Assembly: GCA_964604465.1 (NCBI GenBank)
Contig: CAZRYZ010000002.1
Coordinates: 1 to 56,891, forward strand
Direction of reading: 5' to 3'
Source of the DNA: Fluviibacter sp964604465
GTDB taxonomy: Bacteria; Pseudomonadota; Gammaproteobacteria; Burkholderiales; Rhodocyclaceae
DNA: 56,891 bases
This document shows, one piece after another, positions 43,779 through 52,367 of the stretch (the first letter of the stretch is position 1; each line of letters begins with the position of its first letter). The position numbers and the translations under genes were made by a program. Under the pieces are notes generated by a model that worked only from the letters and a program-made list of their open reading frames with translations, was not told where the DNA came from and made no database searches.

Positions 43779-43811
43779 GCTACGAGCCCTCCTGAAAAAG
43801 GTTGTTCAGGA

Positions 43812-44060
43812 TTACTTCAGCACGAACGGGTTAGCGAAGGCGAACATCATCGCAATACCAACGCCGATCAGGAATGCAGCATCGATCAGACCGGCCAGCA
43901 GGAACATCTTGGTTTGCAGTTCGTTCATCAGCTCAGGTTGACGAGCCGACGCTTCGAGGTACTTCGAACCCATGATACCGATACCGATACAGGCACCGAT
44001 AGCACCCAGACCAATGATGAGGCCGGCAGCCAGAGCAACTAGACCGAGGATTTGTTCCAT
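43812..44060 (-). CDS. atpE: ATP synthase Fo c subunit
   Basis: This 82-residue hairpin of two membrane helices is joined by the polar loop ARQPE (R40-Q41-P42). The ion-binding carboxylate is D60 in LLAGLIDAAFLIGVG. Using Asp here without the Gln/Ser/Thr sodium ligands points to a proton-type ring. GCIGIGxMG-like glycines pack helix 1. AAGGAG-type ribosome site precedes it. Confidence 0.97.
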   Translation of the reverse strand: MEQILGLVALAAGLIIGLGAIGACIGIGIMGSKYLEASARQPELMNELQTKMFLLAGLIDAAFLIGVGIAMMFAFANPFVLK

Positions 44061-44133
44061 GATGACTCCTTGAAAGGGATGAGAACAGCGAGGTTAAAAA
44101 GAAAGGTAAAACGAAAGACTACTACAGAAAGGA

Positions 44134-45033
44134 TTAGTGCGACTCGTGAGCCTGACCGACATACACCAGCGTCAGCATCATGAAAATGAATGCCTGCAGG
44201 GTAATAATCAGGATATGGAAGATCGCCCAGATCGAACCCGCGATCACATGGCCAGCAAACAGCAGACCACCCGACAGCGAATGCGTTCCGGCCCAGGCCG
44301 CACCCATCAGGGCGATCAGCATGAACACGAGCTCACCTGCGTACATGTTGCCGAACAACCGCATGCCATGCGAGATGGTCTTGGCGGCAAATTCGATCAT
44401 TTGCATCAGGAAATTGATCGGGGCCAGCACTGGATGCGAGCCAAACGGGGCAGCAAAAAGCTCATGCACCCAGCCGCCGATGCCCTTAATCTTGATGTTG
44501 TAGTAAATACAGACGATCAGCACGCCCAGGGCCAGGGCCAGCGTGACGCTCAGGTCGGCTGAAGGCACGATGCGCAGATAGGCGTGATGCGGATCATGAC
44601 CGCTGGCGGCGTAATACTGCGACCATAGATTGGGCAGCAGATCGAGCGGCAGCAGATCCATGGCGTTCATAAAGAAGATCCAGACGAACACGGTCAGTGC
44701 CAGCGGGGCCACGAACAGGCGCGACTTGGCATCGTGGATGATGCCCTTGGCCTGGTTGGCAACCATCTCGACCAGAACCTCGATCGCTGCCTGCAGACGG
44801 CCCGGCACACCGGCCGTAGCACGCTGTGCGACAAACCACATCAGCAGCACGGCGATAACGCCGAGCAGGGTCGAGAAGAAGAAGGAGTCCATGTTCAGCA
44901 CGGACCAGTCCACAATGGACTTCTGGGCCCCGCCCGTACCGTTGTAATGGGTCAGGTGGTGAACAATGTATTCACCTTGGGTCGGGCCTTGGGCCGCATG
45001 GGCCGCTGCGTTTGCTACGTTTTCAGTCGCCAT
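44134..45033 (-). CDS. atpB: ATP synthase Fo a subunit
   Basis: This 299-residue membrane stator forms the proton half-channels. The essential arginine lies in SHGMRLFGNMYAGELVFMLI, with later helix ITLQAFIFMMLTLVYVG. A longer than usual N-terminal tail (about 45 residues, MATENVANAAAHAAQG...) precedes the first helix, a feature common in betaproteobacteria. It starts one base before the atpI stop region and 73 bases upstream of atpE. Confidence 0.96.
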   Translation of the reverse strand: MATENVANAAAHAAQGPTQGEYIVHHLTHYNGTGGAQKSIVDWSVLNMDSFFFSTLLGVIAVLLMWFVAQRATAGVPGRLQAAIEVLVEMVANQAKGIIHDAKSRLFVAPLALTVFVWIFFMNAMDLLPLDLLPNLWSQYYAASGHDPHHAYLRIVPSADLSVTLALALGVLIVCIYYNIKIKGIGGWVHELFAAPFGSHPVLAPINFLMQMIEFAAKTISHGMRLFGNMYAGELVFMLIALMGAAWAGTHSLSGGLLFAGHVIAGSIWAIFHILIITLQAFIFMMLTLVYVGQAHESH

Positions 45034-45034
45034 C

Positions 45035-45379
45035 TCAGGTTCTTTTCGCCAATGCTAAAAAATTGACCTGCAAGGTGATCGCCATACTGAGCAGCATACT
45101 GGGCCAACTTAGGTCCGCATACAGCGCGATGGCGACCGCCAACAAAACCAGTGTGAGGGCTAGCTTGAGGAATTCGTAGACGATGAACACCCCGGCCGTC
45201 GCCACACCTGCACGATTGGCCGACGCCGCCATCAATCTCAGCGCGAAAAGCAGGTTGGGTATTACGACTGCCCCACCTCCGATCGCGGCAGAAACGCTGC
45301 CACGCCCCCCCACAAGCATCCCGGCCAGAGCCACAGCGATTGTTATTGCGATCAGTTGCAGGCGTATTACTCGAAACAC
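45035..45379 (-). CDS. atpI: ATP synthase subunit I (AtpI)
   Basis: This 114-residue membrane protein has four helices (LIAITIAVALAGMLVGG, AIGGGAVVIPNLLFALRL, AGVFIVYEFLKLALTLVLLA and a last one ending VNFLALAKRT). AtpI helps assemble the c ring and is the first gene of most atp operons. It starts with GTG behind TGAGG. The operon promoter lies just upstream, overlapping the parB stop codon. Confidence 0.9.
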   Translation of the reverse strand: MFRVIRLQLIAITIAVALAGMLVGGRGSVSAAIGGGAVVIPNLLFALRLMAASANRAGVATAGVFIVYEFLKLALTLVLLAVAIALYADLSWPSMLLSMAITLQVNFLALAKRT

Positions 45380-45432
45380 CGTTACCTCACCGCTTCATGT
45401 GCTGGGCCAACCAGGCGCCTTCAAACCCCGAC

Positions 45433-45461
45433 ACTATACGGCCAGCTTCGTCTGCCGTCAA
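45433..45461 (-). promoter_or_regulatory. Sigma-70 promoter of the atp operon
   Basis: On the minus strand TTGACG (45461-45456) and TATAGT (45438-45433) are 17 bases apart; each differs from consensus at one position. The -35 box contains the parB stop codon (TGA). Transcription would start near 45426, about 47 bases before the atpI GTG. Confidence 0.65.
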
Positions 45462-46369
45462 TCAGAAAATCGCTCGATCAGCCCATCAAGCTGGTCGAGA
45501 CTATCAAAATGAATCGTAATCTTGCCCGCGCCCCGCTTGTTAGCCGCAATGGCCACCTGCGCGCCCAAGGTATCAGCCAACCGTTCCGACAGACGGGCAA
45601 CATCGGCGTTGTCGGATCTGCCACCATGGCTGCCGACCTTTGGCGCGACTTTGCTGCTCTGGCGACGACGCACCAGCTCCTCGGTTTCACGCACCGAAAG
45701 GCTCTTGAGCACGACCTGTTGCGCCACAGCAATCTGGTCGCTACCGGTGAGGGCCAGTAGCGCCCGAGCGTGACCCATGTCAAGGCGGCTTTGCATTAAC
45801 AGTTCCTGCACCGGCTCGGCCAGCTCCAGGAGTCGCAACAGATTCGATGCAGCCGAGCGGGAACGGCCCACCGCTTCGGCAGCCTGCTGGTGGGTGAGAG
45901 AAAATTCATCGATTAGCCGGCGCAAACCCTGTGCCTCCTCCAGCGGATTCAGGTCTTCCCGCTGGATGTTTTCAATCAGTGCCATCGCCAGCGCGGCTTC
46001 ATCCGCAATGTGGTGCACATGCACCGGCACCTCTTTCAGCCCGGCAATCTGCGAAGCGCGCCAACGGCGCTCGCCCGCAATGATCTCGTAGGGCGTTGCC
46101 GCACCGGCACCCAGGGGGCGGACCACGATGGGTTGCACCAGACCCTGCGCGGCGATCGAGGCTGCAAGCTCATTGAGGCTGGCTTCGTCCATGCGGGTTC
46201 GTGGCTGGTACTTGCCCGGCTGCAGATCCCCAACAGGCAGATGACGCGGTATGTCAGTACTCGTTACCGACCGATCTTGAGGTGCGCTCGCCGGCGCCGC
46301 GGGCTTCGAACCCCCCAGCAGGGCATCCAGGCCACGACCCAGACCGCGCGTTTGTTTTTTTGCGTTCAT
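45458..46369 (-). CDS. parB: Chromosome partitioning protein ParB
   Basis: This 303-residue CTPase and DNA-binding protein has the N-terminal ParA-contact region (RGLGRGLDALLGG), the ParB/Srx box with PYEIIAGERRWRASQIAGL, and a helix-turn-helix near LTHQQAAEAVGRSRSAASNLL. A C-terminal dimer domain (GKITIHFDSLDQLDGLIERF) follows. It binds parS sites near the origin and recruits SMC. No parS palindrome was noticed in this window. It starts 15 bases after parA. Confidence 0.96.
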   Translation of the reverse strand: MNAKKQTRGLGRGLDALLGGSKPAAPASAPQDRSVTSTDIPRHLPVGDLQPGKYQPRTRMDEASLNELAASIAAQGLVQPIVVRPLGAGAATPYEIIAGERRWRASQIAGLKEVPVHVHHIADEAALAMALIENIQREDLNPLEEAQGLRRLIDEFSLTHQQAAEAVGRSRSAASNLLRLLELAEPVQELLMQSRLDMGHARALLALTGSDQIAVAQQVVLKSLSVRETEELVRRRQSSKVAPKVGSHGGRSDNADVARLSERLADTLGAQVAIAANKRGAGKITIHFDSLDQLDGLIERFSD

Positions 46370-46384
46370 GTTGTTGCCTCGTCC

Positions 46385-47155
46385 TTAAACAGCTGTTTTG
46401 GCGTGGCGGCCCAACAGCTCTTCGGCCAGTGCCATATAAGCTTGCGCACCTTTGGAGGACGGGTCGTACGCAGTTGCCGGCTTACCGTGCGAGGGCGCCT
46501 CAGCCAGGCGGACATTGCGCGGAATGATGGTGTCGTAAACCTTCTCGCCAAAGTGGCTGGTCAGCTCTTCGGACACCTGCTGCGTGAGCGTGTTCTGGGC
46601 GTTGTACATGGTGCGGAGCAGACCCTCGATCTCCAAATTCGGGTTCAGGTTGCCACGCACCTTGCGCAGGGTTTCCACCAGATCTGACAGACCTTCCAGA
46701 GCGTAATACTCGCACTGCATGGGGATCATCACCGAGCGTGAGGCCACGAGCGCGTTGACCGTTAGCATATTCAGGGCCGGCGGGCAGTCGATCAGCACGT
46801 AGTCATACTTGTCTGCAACCGTCGCCAGCGCATCCTTCAAGCGCTGCTCGCGGCCATCCAGTTCAATCAGCTCGATTTCAGCGCCAGCGAGGTCGCGGTT
46901 GGCTGGCAGGATATCAAAGCCAAATTCCGTCCTGATAATGGCACCGTCCAGCGTGGTATCTCCTAACAGCAACTGGTAGACCGTAGGCAGGGCATCACTC
47001 TTGACGATGCCGCAACCGGTGGTGGCGTTTCCCTGCGGGTCCAGATCAATCAGAAGCACCCGCTGGCCGAGCTTGGCGAGCGCGGCGCTCAGGTTAACGG
47101 CCGACGTGGTCTTACCCACACCACCTTTTTGATTGGTAATTGCCAGAATCCGCAT
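46385..47155 (-). CDS. parA: Chromosome partitioning ATPase ParA (Soj)
   Basis: This 256-residue deviant Walker-A ATPase starts MRILAITNQKGGVGKTTSAVNLSAAL, with LIDLDPQGNATTG and VLIDCPPALNMLTVNAL (Walker B region). It moves ParB-bound origins by nucleoid gradients. AAGG precedes the ATG at 47155. Genes mnmG, rsmG, parA and parB keep the order found around many proteobacterial origins. Confidence 0.97.
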   Translation of the reverse strand: MRILAITNQKGGVGKTTSAVNLSAALAKLGQRVLLIDLDPQGNATTGCGIVKSDALPTVYQLLLGDTTLDGAIIRTEFGFDILPANRDLAGAEIELIELDGREQRLKDALATVADKYDYVLIDCPPALNMLTVNALVASRSVMIPMQCEYYALEGLSDLVETLRKVRGNLNPNLEIEGLLRTMYNAQNTLTQQVSEELTSHFGEKVYDTIIPRNVRLAEAPSHGKPATAYDPSSKGAQAYMALAEELLGRHAKTAV

Positions 47156-47209
47156 GCTGCGCCTTTTTAATCTTTCAAACTATTTACTTGCCACCCGCTG
47201 ACAAACCCA

Positions 47210-47890
47210 TCAACCGACCGGCGGCTCGGCTCCGGCCGGCGCCATCACAATGAGATGTCGCGCCGCATCGAGATCGGGCACCTGCAGCGGAATCACCGCT
47301 TTAATGACCACGTCAGGGGGTAATTCTGCCATTTCGGCGTCCGGAAAGACACCTTTCATGGCATACCAGCCGCCATTTTGCGCCAAAAGTCGATGAGTTT
47401 GACCAATTAAGGTCGCCAAAGTGGCGTAAGCGCGGGCTGTAATCAATGTGAATCCGGCTGCATGCTCTGCCGGTGGAACCCAGCTTTCGATCCGATCCGA
47501 CACTGCGGTGAGGTTCTTCAAACCCAGGGTCATCGCCGCCTGCTTGAGAAAAGCCACTTTCTTACCCACCGTGTCGATCAGCGTGATCGAGCGCTCCGGC
47601 TGCAAAATGGCCAGCGGGATGCCCGGCAGACCGCCGCCGCTGCCCACATCCAGCAGATCCCCCGGCGGCAGATGCGGCAAGATCGACAGTGAATCCAGCA
47701 GGTGCTGAACCAGCATGGCCGAGCGCTCGCGCACCGCCGTCAGGTTATAAGCCTTGTTCCACTTCTGCAGCAGGTCCAGATAATCCAGCAATTTGGCCGC
47801 CTGCGCTTCGCTCAGCGCGACGCCCATCGCGCTGGCGCCCGCCATGAGCTGCGACATCTCGGCAGTGCGTGTACCCGCTAGCGTCGTCAC
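47210..47890 (-). CDS. rsmG: 16S rRNA m7G527 methyltransferase RsmG
   Basis: This 226-residue SAM-dependent enzyme modifies G527 of 16S rRNA. The SAM site is DLLDVGSGGGLPGIPLAIL; other motifs are YNLTAVRERSAMLVQHLLDS and FTLITARAYATL. I start at GTG 47890: it overlaps the mnmG stop (GTGA) and GGAG lies four to five bases upstream. ATG at 47857 is the alternative; longer frames run deep into mnmG. Confidence 0.93.
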   Translation of the reverse strand: MTTLAGTRTAEMSQLMAGASAMGVALSEAQAAKLLDYLDLLQKWNKAYNLTAVRERSAMLVQHLLDSLSILPHLPPGDLLDVGSGGGLPGIPLAILQPERSITLIDTVGKKVAFLKQAAMTLGLKNLTAVSDRIESWVPPAEHAAGFTLITARAYATLATLIGQTHRLLAQNGGWYAMKGVFPDAEMAELPPDVVIKAVIPLQVPDLDAARHLIVMAPAGAEPPVG

Positions 47891-49791
47891 AGCACTCCGC
47901 CCAATGCCACGCCGAGGCGCTTCAGGTGCACCAGCAACAGGCCAATCGCGGCTGGCGTCACGCCCTGGATGCGCGCCGCCTGACCCAGGGTCTGTGGGCG
48001 ATGCGTCTGCAGCTTCTGGCAAACCTCCCGCGACAACCCAATTACCTCGCTGTAATCCAGCGAATCGGGCAAAACCAGTGTTTCATAGGCCGCCTGGCGC
48101 GCCACTTCGTCGCGCTGGCGATCGATATATCCCTGATATTTGGCCTGGATCTCGACCTGCTCCACCACCTCGGGCGCCAGCACCAAGGCATCAGCCAACT
48201 CAGCGTCCACGGCCATCTGCTTCAAACCGTCATAGGTGGTGTCCGGCCGGCGCAGTAGTTCAAACATTGTGGTTTCACGTTCCAGCGGTTTACCCAACGC
48301 TGAGGTCAAAAGCTCGGCATCGATCTTGCCTGGATTGACACGAAGCGCGCGCAATCGCTGCATTTCTTGCTCAATAGATTCACGTTTGGCGCAAAATGCA
48401 GCCCAGCGTACGTCATCCACCAGGCCCATTTCACGACCGATCTCGGTCAGGCGCAAATCTGCATTGTCTTCACGCAGGCTCAGGCGATATTCGGCGCGGC
48501 TGGTGAACATGCGGTAAGGCTCGCTCACCCCACGCGTGATCAGGTCATCCACGAGCACGCCCAGATAAGATTCATCCCGACGCGGGCACCACGCAGGCTC
48601 ACCCCGAGTCTGGCGGGCGGCGTTCAGCCCGGCCAGCAAGCCCTGGGCGGCGGCTTCTTCGTAGCCGGTGGTGCCATTAATCTGGCCCGCAAAGAACAAC
48701 CCATGGATGGCCTTGGTTTCCAATGAAGCCTTGAGACCCCGCGGGTCGAAGTAATCGTATTCGATGGCGTAACCCGGGCGCAGGATGTGACACTGCGCCA
48801 TCCCCCGGATCGATCGCACGATCTGCAACTGCACATCAAAGGGGAGCGATGTTGAAATCCCGTTCGGGTAGATCTCGTGCGTATCCAGGCCCTCCGGCTC
48901 CAGAAACACATGGTGGCTGGCCTTATCGGCAAAGCGATGAATCTTGTCTTCGATGGATGGGCAGTAGCGCGGACCCACCCCCTCGATCACGCCGGTGTAC
49001 ATCGGCGAGCGGTCGAGATTGTTGCGAATAATCTCGTGGGTGCGTTCGTTCGTATCGGTAATCCAGCAGGGTAATTGCTGCGGGTGTTGGGCCGCCTTAC
49101 CGAGAAAAGAAAACACCGGAAGCGGATCATCCGAAAGCTGGGTCTGCATGACGGAAAAGTCGATTGTCTTGCCGTCCAGGCGTGGCGGCGTACCGGTCTT
49201 TAATCGGCCTTGGGGTAACTGCAGTTCGCGCAGCCGCGCAGCCAGCGAGACCGAAGGCGGATCGCCCATCCGACCCCCCGAATAGTTCTGTAAACCGACA
49301 TGAATCAGCCCGTTCAGAAAAGTACCTGCAGTCAGGACCACGGCACCGGCCTGAAAGCGCACACCCAGCTGCGTCACAGCGCCGACCACACGATCGCCCA
49401 CCATGATGAGGTCATCACAGGCCTGCGCAAAGATCGTCAAGTTCGGCTGGTTTTCCAGGCGGCGGCGAATGGCTTGCTTGTAGAGGACACGGTCTGCCTG
49501 GGCCCGCGTGGCACGAACTGCCGGCCCTTTGGATGCATTCAAAATACGGAACTGAATGCCGGCTTCATCGGTCGCAGCGGCCATAGCACCACCTAGGGCA
49601 TCGACCTCCTTGACCAGGTGACCCTTACCGATGCCACCGATCGATGGGTTACAGCTCATCGCGCCCAGTGTTTCCATGCTGTGCGTCAGCAGCAGCGTGC
49701 GCGCACCGGTCCGCGCCGAAGCCAGCGCGGCCTCCGTCCCGGCATGCCCGCCACCCACTACAATCACATCGAAATATTCGGGGAAATCCAT
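47887..49791 (-). CDS. mnmG: tRNA uridine-5-carboxymethylaminomethyl modification enzyme MnmG
   Basis: This 634-residue FAD protein, with MnmE, modifies wobble uridine 34 of certain tRNAs. FAD site VIVVGGGHAGTEAALASART; family signatures include SCNPSIGGIGKGHLVKEVDALGG, RPGYAIEYDYFDPRGL and GTTGYEEAAAQG. Complete. Its ATG at 49791 has AAGGCGG upstream. The gap before ahpC carries the OxyR-type site. Its partner MnmE is 5.5 kb to the right. Confidence 0.98.
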   Translation of the reverse strand: MDFPEYFDVIVVGGGHAGTEAALASARTGARTLLLTHSMETLGAMSCNPSIGGIGKGHLVKEVDALGGAMAAATDEAGIQFRILNASKGPAVRATRAQADRVLYKQAIRRRLENQPNLTIFAQACDDLIMVGDRVVGAVTQLGVRFQAGAVVLTAGTFLNGLIHVGLQNYSGGRMGDPPSVSLAARLRELQLPQGRLKTGTPPRLDGKTIDFSVMQTQLSDDPLPVFSFLGKAAQHPQQLPCWITDTNERTHEIIRNNLDRSPMYTGVIEGVGPRYCPSIEDKIHRFADKASHHVFLEPEGLDTHEIYPNGISTSLPFDVQLQIVRSIRGMAQCHILRPGYAIEYDYFDPRGLKASLETKAIHGLFFAGQINGTTGYEEAAAQGLLAGLNAARQTRGEPAWCPRRDESYLGVLVDDLITRGVSEPYRMFTSRAEYRLSLREDNADLRLTEIGREMGLVDDVRWAAFCAKRESIEQEMQRLRALRVNPGKIDAELLTSALGKPLERETTMFELLRRPDTTYDGLKQMAVDAELADALVLAPEVVEQVEIQAKYQGYIDRQRDEVARQAAYETLVLPDSLDYSEVIGLSREVCQKLQTHRPQTLGQAARIQGVTPAAIGLLLVHLKRLGVALGGVL

Positions 49792-49883
49792 GACCGCCTT
49801 AAGCCCAGCATCTTCTGCGCAACATCAAAGGGTGCTAATTTTATCGAAAGACAGCGCATCCCGTGGGGCCCATTACATCGTCG

Positions 49884-49920
49884 ATAGTTTTTGACTAACG
49901 GATATTTAGTAACAATCAAT
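49884..49920 (+). promoter_or_regulatory. OxyR-type operator upstream of ahpC
   Basis: Four quarter-sites lie at the exact OxyR spacing: ATAG (49884), N7, CTAA (49895), N7, TTAG (49906), N7, CAAT (49917). The consensus is ATAG-N7-CTAT-N7-ATAG-N7-CTAT; 13 of 16 quarter-site bases match. It abuts the candidate -35 box of ahpC, the usual place for activation under peroxide stress. The oxyR gene itself is not in the window. Confidence 0.6.
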
Positions 49921-49949
49921 TGGATTTATTGGCTTGAACGCCGTAAAGT
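49920..49949 (+). promoter_or_regulatory. Candidate ahpC promoter
   Basis: TTGGAT (49920-49925) and TAAAGT (49944-49949) are 18 bases apart. Both are imperfect, in keeping with a promoter that needs OxyR, whose site ends on the -35 box. The leader to the ahpC start is about 50 bases. Confidence 0.45.
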
Positions 49950-50005
49950 TCGAAGCTGTCGCTTAGACATTCTCGTCTCATCCAACGTCAACCAGGAGCA
50001 TTTTC

Positions 50006-50581
50006 ATGTCGCTGATTAACACCCACGTTCAACCGTTCAAGACCCAAGCTTTCGTCAACCGCTCCGGTAAAGGCGAATTTATTGAAGTGTCGGAAGCCAG
50101 CCTGAAGGGTAAGTGGTCTGTGCTGATTTTTATGCCGGCCGCCTTTACCTTCAACTGCCCGACCGAAATCGAAGATGCGGCCGACCACTACGCTGAGTTT
50201 GAAAAGGCCGGTGCCGAGGTCTACATCGTGACCACCGACACCCACTTCTCTCACAAGGTGTGGCATGAGACCTCCCCGGCCGTTGGCAAGGCCCGCTTTC
50301 CGCTGGTTGGCGACCCGACCCATCAGCTGACCAACGCATTCGGCGTTCACATTCCGGAAGAAGGCCTGGCCCTGCGCGGCACCTTCATCATCAATCCGGA
50401 TGGCGTGATCAAAACAGCCGAAATTCACTCCAACGAAATCGCCCGCGATGTCGGCGAAACCCTGCGTAAGCTGAAGGCCGCCCAATACACGGCTGCTCAC
50501 CCGAACGAAGTGTGCCCGGCTAAGTGGAAAGAGGGCGAGAAGACCCTGGCCCCATCGCTGGATCTGGTCGGCAAGATCTAA
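50006..50581 (+). CDS. ahpC: Alkyl hydroperoxide reductase peroxiredoxin AhpC
   Basis: This 191-residue typical 2-Cys peroxiredoxin reduces hydrogen peroxide and organic hydroperoxides. The peroxidatic C51 is in AAFTFNCPTE and the resolving C170 in EVCPAKW; the family SHKVWHETS and GTFIINPDGVIK segments are present. The active-site run reads FMPAAFTFNCPTE where the commonest form is FYPADFTFVCPTE, so Tyr, Asp and Val at three positions are Met, Ala and Asn. AGGAGC precedes the start. It is followed by ahpF after a gap with a strong hairpin. Confidence 0.95.
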   Translation: MSLINTHVQPFKTQAFVNRSGKGEFIEVSEASLKGKWSVLIFMPAAFTFNCPTEIEDAADHYAEFEKAGAEVYIVTTDTHFSHKVWHETSPAVGKARFPLVGDPTHQLTNAFGVHIPEEGLALRGTFIINPDGVIKTAEIHSNEIARDVGETLRKLKAAQYTAAHPNEVCPAKWKEGEKTLAPSLDLVGKI

Positions 50582-50617
50582 GCCTGACCGCGGACTAGAA
50601 CAGCCGCAACAGAGAAT

Positions 50618-50646
50618 GCCCGGGGCTTTAACGAAAAGTCCCGGGC
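50618..50646 (+). other. Strong hairpin between ahpC and ahpF
   Basis: GCCCGGGGCTTT pairs with AAAGTCCCGGGC (12 pairs, one G-T) around a five-base loop. No U-tract follows on either strand, so it is not a standard terminator. A stable stem here could protect the 3' end of ahpC mRNA after processing and lower read-through, giving much more AhpC than AhpF. Confidence 0.55.
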
Positions 50647-50767
50647 CCCTCCAAAAACAACCCCGCATGATTGCATCGCCAAGCGGCGAGTCGGCTGGCT
50701 TTTGCCTTAAAAGACCTCGCTTCACCATGTAATTATTCGTAATTCAGTATTGCCTAAGGAGAACACC

Positions 50768-52342
50768 ATGCTCGACAGCAACATTCAGGAACAACTTAAA
50801 GGCTATCTGCAACGCCTGGAACAGCCCATCCAGCTGATGACCACGCTGGATACCAGCGATTCGTCTGCCCAGATGCGCGAGCTGGTGAACGAGATTGCTG
50901 CACTTTCCGACAAGGTCAGCGTGACCGAATCCAACGATGCCGAATTGATACCTTCATTTCGCGTAGCACCGCTCAATCACACGGGTGAGCGCGGCGTTGC
51001 ACGTTTTGCCGGCCTGCCAATGGGTCATGAATTCACGTCACTCGTTCTTGCCCTGCTGCAGATGGGCGGCTACCCGCCGAAGGTCGATGCAAGCGTGATC
51101 GAACAGATCCGAGATCTGCCGGGTGAATACCGGTTCGAAACCTACATTTCGCTGAGCTGCCATAACTGCCCGGATGTTGTTCAGGCACTCAACCTGATGG
51201 CCGCCATCAACCCGCGCGTACAACACACCATGATCGATGGCGGGATGTTCCGTGAGGTCGTCGAAGCGCGACAGATCATGGCCGTTCCCACTGTCTATAT
51301 GAACGGCGAAGAATTTGGTGCCGGCCGCATGACCATTGAAGAAATTCTGGCCAAGCTCGATACCGGCGCTGCTGCCCGAGAAGCTGAAAAGATCAGCGCT
51401 CAGGCACCTTACGATGTGCTCATCGTCGGTGGTGGTCCGGCCGGCGCTGCGGCTGCGGTCTATGCGGCCCGCAAGGGGATTCGCACGGGCATCCTGGCCG
51501 AGCGCTTTGGTGGACAAGTCATGGATACCCTGGGCATTGAAAACTTCATCTCGGTACAAGAGACCGAGGGCCCCAAGCTGGTTGCACAGCTGGAGCAACA
51601 CGTGAAGTCCTACGACGTGGATATCATGAATCTGCAACGTGCAAAGGCACTGGTACCAGCCAGCGCAGCCGGCGGTTATGCCGAAATCCACACCGCCAGT
51701 GGTGCCACCCTCAAGGCCAAGAGCGTCATCATCTCGACCGGTGCCCGTTGGCGTGAGCTGAACGTCCCCGGTGAACAAGAGTACCGCGGCAAAGGCGTCG
51801 CTTACTGCCCGCACTGTGACGGCCCTCTGTTCAAGGGTAAGCGCGTAGCCGTCATCGGCGGCGGCAACTCCGGCGTAGAGGCAGCCATTGATCTGGCCGG
51901 TATCGTGGGCCATGTCACCCTCATCGAGTTCGGTGCCGAGCTGCGAGCTGATGCCGTGCTTCAGCGCAAACTGGCGAGCCTGCCCAACGTGGTCATCCTG
52001 AAAAATGCCCAGACCATGGAAGTGCTAGGTGATGGCAACAAGGTCAACGGCCTGATCTATAAAAACCGTGAGAACGGTGAAGATGTTCGCGTTGAACTGG
52101 AAGGCATCTTTGTGCAGATTGGTCTGTTGCCCAATACCGACTGGCTCAAAGGCACCCTCGAGCTTTCCAAAATGGGTGAGATCGAAGTGGATGCCCGGGG
52201 TCAGACCTCGGCAACCGGTGTTTTTGCTGCGGGTGACTGTACAACCGTCCCCTATAAGCAGATCATCATTGCCATGGGCGAGGGTGCCAAAGCCTCGCTG
52301 GCGGCATTTGATTACCTGATCCGCAGCTCAGCACCGGCTTAA
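50768..52342 (+). CDS. ahpF: Alkyl hydroperoxide reductase flavoprotein AhpF
   Basis: This 524-residue reductase passes electrons from NADH through FAD to AhpC. The N-terminal tandem thioredoxin-like domain has CHNC (in SLSCHNCPDVVQAL). The FAD motif is VLIVGGGPAGAAAAVYAA, the redox disulfide is CPHC (VAYCPHCDGPLF), the NADH site is VAVIGGGNSGVEAAIDL, and GVFAAGDCT follows. All needed cysteines are present. I start at 50768 with AAGGAG seven bases upstream; a TTG six codons earlier contains that ribosome site and is rejected. Confidence 0.96.
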   Translation: MLDSNIQEQLKGYLQRLEQPIQLMTTLDTSDSSAQMRELVNEIAALSDKVSVTESNDAELIPSFRVAPLNHTGERGVARFAGLPMGHEFTSLVLALLQMGGYPPKVDASVIEQIRDLPGEYRFETYISLSCHNCPDVVQALNLMAAINPRVQHTMIDGGMFREVVEARQIMAVPTVYMNGEEFGAGRMTIEEILAKLDTGAAAREAEKISAQAPYDVLIVGGGPAGAAAAVYAARKGIRTGILAERFGGQVMDTLGIENFISVQETEGPKLVAQLEQHVKSYDVDIMNLQRAKALVPASAAGGYAEIHTASGATLKAKSVIISTGARWRELNVPGEQEYRGKGVAYCPHCDGPLFKGKRVAVIGGGNSGVEAAIDLAGIVGHVTLIEFGAELRADAVLQRKLASLPNVVILKNAQTMEVLGDGNKVNGLIYKNRENGEDVRVELEGIFVQIGLLPNTDWLKGTLELSKMGEIEVDARGQTSATGVFAAGDCTTVPYKQIIIAMGEGAKASLAAFDYLIRSSAPA

Positions 52343-52348
52343 GCGCAG

Positions 52349-52367
52349 GGCGGCGTAAAATGCCGCC
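52349..52367 (+). other. GC hairpin abutting the flavoprotein start
   Basis: GGCGGC-N7-GCCGCC forms a six-base-pair stem ending at the base before the ATG at 52368. The loop contains TAAAAT, a -10-like hexamer six bases before the ATG, so the sequence could be a leaderless promoter, an RNA hairpin controlling translation after ahpF, or both. No ribosome site is seen. Confidence 0.35.

Noticed and set aside
48271..48280. Half of a parS-like palindrome (GGTTTCACGT) in mnmG.
   Set aside because: Only one half matches; the second half (GAAAC) is missing.
21048..49916. Shared string CGGATATTT-N2-TAACA at about 21050 (before priA) and 49899 (before ahpC).
   Set aside because: The match covers OxyR spacer bases in the ahpC copy and not the quarter-sites; the priA copy has poor quarter-sites. 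Most likely chance.
49792..50005. Replication origin in the mnmG-ahpC gap.
   Set aside because: No cluster of DnaA boxes; the gap is explained by the OxyR site and promoter.
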